42,795 bases of DNA from an uncultured Paraglaciecola sp. (GTDB lineage: Bacteria; Pseudomonadota; Gammaproteobacteria; Enterobacterales; Alteromonadaceae), in assembly GCF_913020055.1 (NCBI RefSeq), contig NZ_CAJWCF010000031.1, positions 1 to 42,795 on the forward strand, in the 5' to 3' direction. Positions within the stretch are counted from its first letter, which is position 1. The number at the start of each line of letters is the position of its first letter. Under the pieces are notes generated by a model, which was not told the DNA's origin, made no database searches, and saw nothing but the letters and a program-made list of their open reading frames with translations. The position numbers were made by a program, and so were the translations under genes. Below are positions 9,375-16,297 of the stretch, one piece after another.

Positions 9375-10727
9375 TTAATTTAGCTTAAGTAAAGCCATAT
9401 CCTGGTAACTGGTATAAGGGCTAGTGACTATTTTTTCGCCCACTTCTAAGCCTTCAATCACTTCAATAAAGCGGCTGTTGCGTCTGCCCAACCTGACAGT
9501 ACGTCGAACGGCTTGTTGTCCATCCTGAGTGACCACAAATACCCAGTTGCCACCTGTATCTTGATAAAATGCCCCATTCGGAATTAGCAATGCTTCGCTA
9601 GCATCACCTAAGGTCAATTTGGTTTGTATAGTCTGCCCACGGCGAATATCTGCGGGTTGTTGTTGAGTAAATTTAAAATCCACTTCGAATTGGCCATTTT
9701 GTACTTGCGGGTAAATTTTGGAGACAACCATTTGGTAATCGTCGTAGCTTGCCTGTTGCCCAATATCGACTCGGCCTAAGTAAAATTCGTCAATAAAAGC
9801 AGTCACTTTGTAATCATTCGGTGTATCAATTTGACCAAGGCGTTCGCCGCGTTCAATACTTTGACCAACTTCAATATTAAACCCAGATAAAGTGCCGTCG
9901 ACAGGTGCCTTAACGTTCATGTTGTCTAAGTTTTGTCTTGATATAGCCAAGTTACCTTCGAGCCTTTTGGTGGTGTCTTTTAGAAAAACCAGTTGCTCTC
10001 CCTGCATACGCGCATCAGATTGCTGGCTTTCTAAGGTCAAAGCCAATCGACTTGTATACCAATCAAGGGTGTCATGGGTATCATCAAAAGTTGACTGACT
10101 TACCGCGCCTGTTTTAACTAATGCTTGTTCTCGGGAAACTTGTCTGGTTAACAGTTTGATTTGATACCTGATATCAACCAAATTACGTTTATGCTCAAGT
10201 CGATTTTGTTCAAGGTTAAGTTCAATTGAACGCATATTATTCAGTTGCTCTGCTACTCTTGCTTCATTGCCTAGTACACTTAATTGCAACGAAGCATTCG
10301 ACAATTCAACAATTAAATGACCCGCCTGCAGACTAGCACCATCTTCCACAAGGATACGCTCTACTCTTCCGCCTTCAACGGCATCCAAATACACGGTTTT
10401 GGCTGGTGTGACTCGACCTCGAATAGGAATAAAGTCTTCAAAAATGCCAGACTTTACTGTGGAAATAGCAATACGATCTGTGGTCACACTCAACGCTTTA
10501 CCGCTAGGCGCACTGAGTAACCAATAAGCCAACAACCCCACTACACTCAAACCAATGAACAACAAACCTATACGTTTACCAAGAGTGTTCTGCGGAGCTA
10601 TTTTGCGATCCATGCCAGCGCCAGCAGACGCACCACTAGCTGTTTGTGACCCTGGATCCGTGTTTACACTTTTTATGCTAATTGGATCTTCAACTAGATC
10701 AGCTTGTGTAGGTTTTATTTGTTTCAA
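9375..10727 (-). CDS. HlyD/MacA-type periplasmic adaptor protein
   Basis: 450 residues. A Gly/Ala-rich cytoplasmic N-terminus is followed by one membrane anchor (about 53-71), a lipoyl-like barrel split around a coiled-coil hairpin (about 140-280) and a beta-barrel. VDGTLSGFNIEVGQSIERG marks the second lipoyl half. The family links an ABC or RND pump to an outer-membrane channel; no TolC-type gene is in this window. It is the first gene of the adaptor-ATPase-permease operon and has a sigma-54-like promoter upstream, divergent from the NtrC-type regulator. The ATG start gives MKQIKPTQAD. The N-terminal ~50-residue cytoplasmic extension is long for MacA. Confidence 0.88.
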   Translation of the reverse strand: MKQIKPTQADLVEDPISIKSVNTDPGSQTASGASAGAGMDRKIAPQNTLGKRIGLLFIGLSVVGLLAYWLLSAPSGKALSVTTDRIAISTVKSGIFEDFIPIRGRVTPAKTVYLDAVEGGRVERILVEDGASLQAGHLIVELSNASLQLSVLGNEARVAEQLNNMRSIELNLEQNRLEHKRNLVDIRYQIKLLTRQVSREQALVKTGAVSQSTFDDTHDTLDWYTSRLALTLESQQSDARMQGEQLVFLKDTTKRLEGNLAISRQNLDNMNVKAPVDGTLSGFNIEVGQSIERGERLGQIDTPNDYKVTAFIDEFYLGRVDIGQQASYDDYQMVVSKIYPQVQNGQFEVDFKFTQQQPADIRRGQTIQTKLTLGDASEALLIPNGAFYQDTGGNWVFVVTQDGQQAVRRTVRLGRRNSRFIEVIEGLEVGEKIVTSPYTSYQDMALLKLN

Positions 10728-10783
10728 AGTGACATCCTAGACGATAGCAGCGATGGCTAATTTGTTTATATTGATAGTGTTAT

Positions 10784-10799
10784 ATCAAGTATCGTTCCA
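10784..10799 (-). promoter_or_regulatory. Sigma-54-type promoter of the ABC efflux operon
   Basis: On the minus strand the sequence TGGAACGATACTTGAT matches the -24/-12 consensus TGGCACG-N4-TTGCW at all but two fixed positions; the -12 pair is GA instead of GC. The predicted start is near 10773, about 45 nt upstream of the adaptor ATG. The divergent neighbouring gene encodes a sigma-54 activator of the NtrC family, which independently supports this assignment. Confidence 0.75.
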
Positions 10800-10862
10800 A
10801 AACGTATCTATCTGTTTTTATTAGATTAATTTATTTTTCGCAATATATTTACACTTGAAATG

Positions 10863-10898
10863 TGTACGAATTCGAACAGTAGTGTACGATAATGAACA
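10863..10898. promoter_or_regulatory. Two dyad sites, likely enhancers for the NtrC-type regulator
   Basis: TGTACGAATTCGAACA (10863-10878) is a near-perfect dyad (14 of 16). A second copy, TGTACGATAATGAACA (10883-10898), shares 12 of 16 bases. Their centres are exactly 20 bp apart, two helical turns. They lie about 98 and 118 bp upstream of the predicted sigma-54 transcription start, the usual enhancer distance, and just ahead of the regulator's own gene, which suggests autoregulation. Confidence 0.7.
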
Positions 10899-10929
10899 CA
10901 TTGAACCTGTCATTTACAGAGATAACCTG

Positions 10930-12333
10930 ATGGTGATTGAAGGAAAAATACTGATTGTCGATGATGATCAGGACATCTTAACTGCAGGCAAATTATTACT
11001 AAAACGACATTTTAGTCAGGTGATGATCTGCAACTCACCACAAAACATTCCCAAGCTCATGTTAGATAACCGCTTTGACGCCGTTATGCTTGATATGAAT
11101 TTCAGCCCCGGTGAAAGTTCTGGCGCTCAAGGTTACAATTGGCTCAAGAAAATACTGGAAATAGATCCTCAAAGTGTGGTGGTACTGATTACCGCACACG
11201 GAGGTATTGATGTAGCTGTAGAAGCAATGAAATTAGGCGCAACCGATTTTGTCGCCAAGCCTTGGCAAAATGAAAAATTAGTCGCCACTTTAACCGCTGC
11301 AGTGCTGTTGGGCCAAACACGTAATGAAGCCACTGAATTACGCCACACCAATCAGCTACTTGCTAAAGATACCAATAGCTCTCAGCAGCAACCCCTATTA
11401 GCGCAATCTTCAGTCATGCAACAAGTGCACTCTTTAATTGAAAGAACAGCGCCTACTGATGCAAACGTATTAATTTTAGGTGAAAACGGCACAGGAAAAG
11501 AGCTAGTAGCCAGAGAGTTACACCGCCAAAGTTTGCGTGCCAACCAAGTATTTATGTCGGTTGATTTAGGCGCGATGTCAGAAACCTTATTTGAAAGTGA
11601 ATTGTTCGGACATAAAAAAGGCGCATTCACAGGTGCCAATGAACACCGTGTGGGTCGCTTACAAGCAGCTAACGGCGGTACGGTATTTCTAGACGAAGTA
11701 GGTAACTTGCCTTTGCACCTGCAGGCAAAATTACTGACCATTTTGGAACAAAGAAAAGTCACACCTCTTGGCAGCAATAAAGCCATTGCGTTTGATGTCA
11801 GAATTATTGCTGCCACCAATATCGCGAAACAAGATTTGACCGATGAATCTAGATTTCGTCAGGACTTACTGTTTCGTTTAAATACCGTGGAAATCACCTT
11901 GCCACCATTACGAGACAGAACGGCTGATATTGAGCCTATCGCACAGCACTACATTGCCTTTTATTCCAGAAAGTATAAAAAAGTCGAAAAGACCATCACT
12001 GCTGAAGCAGTTGAGCTGATCAAACATTATGCATGGCCTGGTAATGTCCGTGCTTTACGCCATGCCATTGAAAGAGCGGTGATTTTATCTGAGTCAGAGC
12101 AATTATCAGCCGATGACTTTCAGTTAAACTATCTACCACAGACAAGCAAATCTATAGAACCAAACACCGTTCAAACATCGCAAGAAACAGCCGAACTCAA
12201 TCTCGACAAAGTGGAGAAATCGACCATCGAGACGGCGCTAAAACAATATCGTTACAATATCAGCCATACCGCCAAAGCCTTAGGTCTTACGCGCGCAGCA
12301 CTATATCGCAGGATGGAAAAACATGGGCTTTAA
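10930..12333 (+). CDS. NtrC-family sigma-54-dependent response regulator
   Basis: 467 residues from ATG 10930. The receiver domain (about 6-125) has the acidic DDD pocket at 11-13, phospho-acceptor Asp55 and Lys110. The AAA+ sigma-54 interaction domain has Walker A GENGTGKE (184-191), the sigma-54-contacting loop GAFTGA (231-236) and Walker B TVFLDE (251-256). A Fis-type helix-turn-helix closes the protein (about 443-464). The open frame extends back to 10855, but that stretch contains the two enhancer-like dyads, so 10930 is preferred. The gene overlaps the kinase gene by 11 bp. It very likely activates the divergent efflux operon. Confidence 0.92.
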   Translation: MVIEGKILIVDDDQDILTAGKLLLKRHFSQVMICNSPQNIPKLMLDNRFDAVMLDMNFSPGESSGAQGYNWLKKILEIDPQSVVVLITAHGGIDVAVEAMKLGATDFVAKPWQNEKLVATLTAAVLLGQTRNEATELRHTNQLLAKDTNSSQQQPLLAQSSVMQQVHSLIERTAPTDANVLILGENGTGKELVARELHRQSLRANQVFMSVDLGAMSETLFESELFGHKKGAFTGANEHRVGRLQAANGGTVFLDEVGNLPLHLQAKLLTILEQRKVTPLGSNKAIAFDVRIIAATNIAKQDLTDESRFRQDLLFRLNTVEITLPPLRDRTADIEPIAQHYIAFYSRKYKKVEKTITAEAVELIKHYAWPGNVRALRHAIERAVILSESEQLSADDFQLNYLPQTSKSIEPNTVQTSQETAELNLDKVEKSTIETALKQYRYNISHTAKALGLTRAALYRRMEKHGL

Positions 12334-13675
12334 AAAATTCTCGTTATATATCGCCATTCGCACCATCCTAGTGATGGTCAATTTGTTGGTATTGAGCTTG
12401 TTAATTAGTGCAGAGGGTTATCATGCCACAACGCTCATCGCCCTTATTTTTCTGATATTTCAGAGCCTTTCTTTGGTGCGATTTGTGTCTAAAACCAATG
12501 CCGAATTGGTGCGTTTTTTAGACGCTGCACGTTACGCCGATTATTCGCAACGGTTTGATATGTCGTCCTTAGGTTCAGGCTTTGGAGAACTGGGTAGTGC
12601 TTTTACTGACATACTTGAGCGTTTTCAAACTGTACGTTCTGAACAAATCGAACAACAACGTCACCTCAAAGCTATTGTTGAACACGTGCCGGTTCCCCTA
12701 ATCAGTATTAGTAGTGATGGCTTACTTACTTTGTGGAATAACGCCGCTCGTAAATTATTTGGAGCAAACCATGTAACTAAGCTGAGTGATCTCATCCCTT
12801 TTGGAGAAGAGTTTGCCAAACACCTATCTGCAGTTAAACCAGGTGAAAGACGTTTGGTGCATTTTACCATTGACGGCATGGAGCATCAGTTGAGCATCTC
12901 AGCCACACAAATACTGCTGACCAATACCCAAGAAACACTGGTCAGTATGCAAGACATTCAAAGTGAATTAGATATTGCACAACTGCAAGCATGGCAAGAT
13001 TTGGTAAAAGTACTGACTCATGAAATCATGAACAGTATTACCCCAGTGGCATCGTTAGCTAAAACAACGGTAGACTTGGTTGCAGACTGCAAACTCAAAG
13101 CAAACACTTACCCAGAACTCAGCGAAGACCTGCAAGACATCTCAGAGGCGGTCGAAACAGTTGCTCGGCGCAGCGACGGCTTAATACAGTTTGTCAGTAG
13201 TTATCGTCAGTTAACGCGATTACCTACACCGAATAAAAGTAAGCTTAATGTGGCAACTTTGTTTCAACAAAGTTGTTCTTTAGGCACCCTGAAATGGCAC
13301 GAGAAAGGAATAGCAGTAGAGACCAATATAGAACCATCCGAACTTGAGGTCACAGTGGACAAAGACATGATAGAACAAGTGTTACTCAACCTATTGCAAA
13401 ATGCCGAACATGCCGTTGAAAATTGTCCATCACCTAAGGTAAGTTTAAACGCATTCCTCAACAAGAGAGGCCACGTGGTGATTGAAGTCAGCGACAATGG
13501 CAAAGGTATTCCTGATGAAATTGGTAACAAAATTTTTGTACCTTTTTACACCACCAAACAACATGGTTCAGGGGTTGGTTTAGCACTGACAAGACAAATC
13601 ATGTTAGCCCATGGTGGGGCAATCAAATATGAAGAAAAAGAAACAGGTGGCACAGTTTTCAAAATGACGTTTTGA
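12323..13675 (+). CDS. NtrB-like sensor histidine kinase
   Basis: 450 residues. Two N-terminal membrane helices (about 10-30 and 35-55) have almost no periplasmic loop, so sensing is probably in the membrane or cytoplasm. A HAMP-like linker and a PAS domain (about 112-215) follow. The phospho-acceptor is His233 in LTHEIMNSITP. The ATPase domain has the N-box around 356-360, DNGKG (391-395) and GSGVGL (415-420). HEIMNSITP is typical of the kinase subgroup paired with NtrC-type regulators. Overlap with the regulator gene (ATGGGCTTTAA) implies coupled translation. It probably detects the compound exported by, or the membrane stress relieved by, the divergent ABC pump. Confidence 0.9.
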   Translation: MGFKKFSLYIAIRTILVMVNLLVLSLLISAEGYHATTLIALIFLIFQSLSLVRFVSKTNAELVRFLDAARYADYSQRFDMSSLGSGFGELGSAFTDILERFQTVRSEQIEQQRHLKAIVEHVPVPLISISSDGLLTLWNNAARKLFGANHVTKLSDLIPFGEEFAKHLSAVKPGERRLVHFTIDGMEHQLSISATQILLTNTQETLVSMQDIQSELDIAQLQAWQDLVKVLTHEIMNSITPVASLAKTTVDLVADCKLKANTYPELSEDLQDISEAVETVARRSDGLIQFVSSYRQLTRLPTPNKSKLNVATLFQQSCSLGTLKWHEKGIAVETNIEPSELEVTVDKDMIEQVLLNLLQNAEHAVENCPSPKVSLNAFLNKRGHVVIEVSDNGKGIPDEIGNKIFVPFYTTKQHGSGVGLALTRQIMLAHGGAIKYEEKETGGTVFKMTF

Positions 13676-13734
13676 TATATTAATAAGCCTCGCGCTGAGC
13701 AAACAAAATAATTAACTAAGTCTTCTGCTATTCA

Positions 13735-13776
13735 TTGTTGTAGATCAAAGGCCTTCTTGCATACAATGACTACTAT
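13735..13776 (+). promoter_or_regulatory. FNR-like site and promoter of the universal stress gene
   Basis: TTGTTGTAGATCAA (13735-13748) differs by one base from the FNR/ANR consensus TTGAT-N4-ATCAA. A -10-like TACTAT sits at 13771-13776. If transcription starts near 13783, the FNR dyad is centred at -41.5, the classic class II activation position. This predicts induction of the stress protein when oxygen is low. Confidence 0.6.
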
Positions 13777-13806
13777 AGCTCCCAATCAAATGTTCAGGAA
13801 ACACAA

Positions 13807-14688
13807 ATGAAAATTGAAAATATTTTGGTCATTTCAGATCAACAAGACAAGCAACAAAGTGCCCTAGCGCATGCAAAGTCATTGGTTGAACGATATGGGG
13901 CGAAACTTCATGTTGTGGCTTTTAATTATGAACACTTTGCAACGCTAGATACCAATTTAAATGATGAACAACAACTTGAAATTCAAAATAAAATCCTAGC
14001 CTCATCAAAAGAATGGCTAGATGTTCAAGTTGATAAATTAAGTCTGCAAACACAATCAACAAGCGAAGTGATTTGGGAAAAGGATATTGTTGGCTGGGTT
14101 AAAAATCATTGTACCTCCGAATCCTACGATTTGATCATTAAAACAGGACATCGCAGCGAAGGTACATTTTATGTGCCAACAGACTGGCATTTGATCCGTA
14201 ATAATCTTGTGCCAACCTTACTTGTAGCTGAAAAGAAATGGCGTAAGAAACAATCCATAATGGTCACGCTTGATTTAGGTACTCAGTTCAAAACAAAACA
14301 AGCACTCAATCAAAACTTGATTGATGCGGGGATCAACTTTTCAAAAAGTGCCAATATGCCTTTACATATTTGTTACAGCTTACCCATCTCTCCTGTACTT
14401 AAAGATTTGGGAATAATTGACGCAAAAGCATTAGTTAAAGAAGCCAAATTAAAATATATTCCTATCATTCAAGCTATGTTGGGTGAACATGAAATTCCAG
14501 TAGAGAATATTCATATTAAAGCAGGGAAAGCTTCTAAGGTAATCCCTAGCCTTGCCTCTAAACATGCTGCAGGATTGGTGATTATTGGAAGTATCGGACG
14601 CAAAGGTTTAAAAGCCAAACTAATGGGTAATACTGCTGAAAGTGTATTAGCTCTATTAAAAACAGATATCTTAGTCATCCAACCATAA
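13807..14688 (+). CDS. Tandem-domain universal stress protein (UspA family)
   Basis: 293 residues with two Usp domains in tandem (about 1-142 and 150-293), like UspE. The second domain keeps the nucleotide-binding signature: GSIGRKGLKAKLMGNTAESV fits G-2x-G-9x-G-[ST]. The first domain has a degenerate version (TGHRSEGTFYVPTDW), so probably only the C-terminal half binds ATP. Usp proteins act in the cytoplasm during growth arrest, oxygen limitation and other stresses. The single gene sits between the upstream FNR-like promoter and a downstream stem-loop. The upstream part ends in ribosome-binding-like AGGAAACACA before ATG 13807. Confidence 0.87.
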   Translation: MKIENILVISDQQDKQQSALAHAKSLVERYGAKLHVVAFNYEHFATLDTNLNDEQQLEIQNKILASSKEWLDVQVDKLSLQTQSTSEVIWEKDIVGWVKNHCTSESYDLIIKTGHRSEGTFYVPTDWHLIRNNLVPTLLVAEKKWRKKQSIMVTLDLGTQFKTKQALNQNLIDAGINFSKSANMPLHICYSLPISPVLKDLGIIDAKALVKEAKLKYIPIIQAMLGEHEIPVENIHIKAGKASKVIPSLASKHAAGLVIIGSIGRKGLKAKLMGNTAESVLALLKTDILVIQP

Positions 14689-14709
14689 AAAATTGGGGCA
14701 ATTAATTAA

Positions 14710-14750
14710 GGGCAGAACAAAGTCATTCACAGTTTAACTTTGTTCTGTCC
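14710..14750. terminator. Bidirectional stem-loop terminator
   Basis: Perfect 14-bp stem (one G-U) between 14710-14723 and 14737-14750 with a 13-nt loop. It lies exactly between the convergent stress-protein gene and the small lysine-rich gene. The flanking T/A runs are modest (GATTTTCT on one side, TTAATTAATT on the other strand), so it may end transcription from both sides. Confidence 0.65.
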
Positions 14751-14761
14751 TGATTGATTTT

Positions 14762-14878
14762 CTAATGCCCGAGTACATTCTTCTCGGTTTTCTTTGATTG
14801 TTTTGCCGCTTTTTTTTCCTTAGCGCTTAAAAGCGGTTTCTTTTTAGAATCTTTTTTGTTGTCTTGTCCTTTGCTCAT
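14762..14878 (-). CDS. 38-residue lysine-rich small protein
   Basis: A short minus-strand gene encoding 38 residues that start MSKGQDNKKDSKKKPLLSAK and end KNVLGH; about a third are lysine. ATG 14878 is preceded by AAGGA with a 7-nt spacer beyond it, a good ribosome-binding site, and the gene ends just before a stem-loop. I recall similar MSKG-x-KKD-KKKP proteins of 30-45 residues being common in marine gammaproteobacteria, with no known function. The strong positive charge and lack of hydrophobic core suggest a disordered nucleic-acid or ribosome-associated peptide. This is inference. Confidence 0.7.
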   Translation of the reverse strand: MSKGQDNKKDSKKKPLLSAKEKKAAKQSKKTEKNVLGH

Positions 14879-15310
14879 TATATTTATCCTTAGCTATAAG
14901 TTTATTAACCTAAAATCAGTTTGAGCCAACCTGAGACCGTTGCTAAAAATCGACATCGAATAAAACGACAATGTCAGTTTATAGAAATATCAGTATGTGC
15001 CTAATCATGTGAAACTTATAGCTAATGTTAATTCCTAGGTATCGTTCAAATTAACATGGCAAAAAAGCATCACACAATGTGATATATGAACACCAATAAA
15101 TAATGACTTTAGCAACTCTCCCAAAACAAATATAAGCATGCGTCAATTCATTCTCATGATGAACTTATCTACAATTGCTTTTGCCATTACTAAGGGAGTG
15201 GTTAACCCCTTTCATCCCATATTTTTGCTTCTCGTCAGATTCTACTGGGAGAAGTGCTCAGAACAGCTTTATAATATACTCCTTGTATATTTCAGCACTT
15301 TAGAGACACT
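14879..15310. other. Intergenic stretch with an inverted repeat
   Basis: I see no gene here. The only clear structure is a 9-bp perfect inverted repeat ATGTTAATT (15025-15033) and AATTAACAT (15049-15057) with a 15-nt spacer, a possible protein-binding site. The promoters of the small lysine-rich gene (leftward) and the exported methyltransferase (rightward) should both lie in this interval. Confidence 0.4.
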
Positions 15311-16096
15311 ATGAAACGCTTTCTTTTTTTATCATTTATAGCCTTGGCCAGCCAAACAACAGTTTATGCCGAACAAGCATTAAACCAACAACAAATTCAG
15401 GCGGTCTTGGATCATCAAGATAGACCCGCAGAAGACAGTAAACGCGACTCAGCTAGACAACCAGCAAAAGTATTGGCATTCACTAATGTTGCTGAGGGTG
15501 ACCAAGTATTGGATTTATTTGCAGGCGGTGGTTGGTATACAGAATTATTTTCAAAAGCAGTGGGGCAATCAGGTAAAGTCTATGCGCAAAATGACCAAGT
15601 TATTTGGCGCTTTGCTGAAAAAGGTATTACGCAACGTACCAAGAATAATAGACTCAACAACGTAATCCGTTTCGACAATATGCCAATTGTTGACATGAAC
15701 ATTCCTGATGAAAGCCTCGATATTGTTTTTGTTGCTCTTAATTATCATGACTTGTTTTTTACTGATACCACTCAGGATGGCAAAAAAGTGCAACTTCGAG
15801 ATGATATTGTTGATTATAAAGCGGCATTAGCAACAATAAAAAAAGCACTAAAAAAAGAGGGTGTATTTATTATTATCGATCACTTAGCCACCTCAGGTTC
15901 AGGCTATCAAGCAGCTAACACCCTGCATCGTATCGACCCAAATATAGTGAAGTTTCAATTAAATGAAGCAGGATTTAGCTTAATTGAAGAAGCTCACTAT
16001 CTACGTAACCCAGAAGATGATTTAACTAAAAACGTTTTTGCGCCTGAAACTAGAGGTAAAACTGATAGGTTTATCTATAAATTTTCTAAAAAATAA
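15311..16096 (+). CDS. Exported methyltransferase-like protein (COG4798 type)
   Basis: 261 residues with a clear Sec signal peptide (charged MKR, hydrophobic core to about residue 17, cleavage near VYA-EQ at 20/21). The mature protein has a Rossmann methyltransferase fold with motif I VLDLFAGGG at about 66-74, followed by a YAQND acidic-strand end and FVALNYHDLFF as a motif IV-like segment. Predicted methyltransferases of this kind with signal peptides are known as COG4798; substrates are undetermined. S-adenosylmethionine is not known to be available in the periplasm, so the activity, location or cofactor is puzzling. The motif residues look intact. It appears to be a single-gene unit. Confidence 0.82.
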   Translation: MKRFLFLSFIALASQTTVYAEQALNQQQIQAVLDHQDRPAEDSKRDSARQPAKVLAFTNVAEGDQVLDLFAGGGWYTELFSKAVGQSGKVYAQNDQVIWRFAEKGITQRTKNNRLNNVIRFDNMPIVDMNIPDESLDIVFVALNYHDLFFTDTTQDGKKVQLRDDIVDYKAALATIKKALKKEGVFIIIDHLATSGSGYQAANTLHRIDPNIVKFQLNEAGFSLIEEAHYLRNPEDDLTKNVFAPETRGKTDRFIYKFSKK

Positions 16097-16207
16097 AACG
16101 CCATTAGTGCTCACACTTAACCAGTACCAATAGTCGAGATGATATTGAAATAAGCTGGGCACTACCTTTGCTTTCGCTCAAACCAGTTAAACCATATTGA
16201 ATTATCT

Positions 16208-16253
16208 GAGCCCTTTTTTATTTTGTGCCATTCATGGTACAAAAGGCAGGCTC
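16208..16253 (+). terminator. Compound stem-loop between methyltransferase and M13 peptidase
   Basis: Outer arms GAGCC (16208-16212) and GGCTC (16249-16253) enclose an 11-bp inner stem, TTTTGTGCCAT with ATGGTACAAAA (16221-16244, one G-U). A T-rich tail follows (TTATTATATA). It could end the methyltransferase transcript or form a leader structure ahead of the peptidase gene. Confidence 0.4.
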
Positions 16254-16297
16254 TTATTATATAAAAACAATAAAATTATTTCAGGGAAATTAAATTT

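Noticed and set aside
10855-10929. N-terminal extension of the NtrC-type regulator
   Set aside because: The segment contains two enhancer-like dyads and encodes residues without resemblance to receiver domains; ATG 10930 gives the normal receiver start.
11382-11819. Long minus-strand open frame (145 codons) inside the regulator gene
   Set aside because: It is antisense to the conserved AAA+ domain, shows no motifs and has no ribosome-binding site; a shadow frame.
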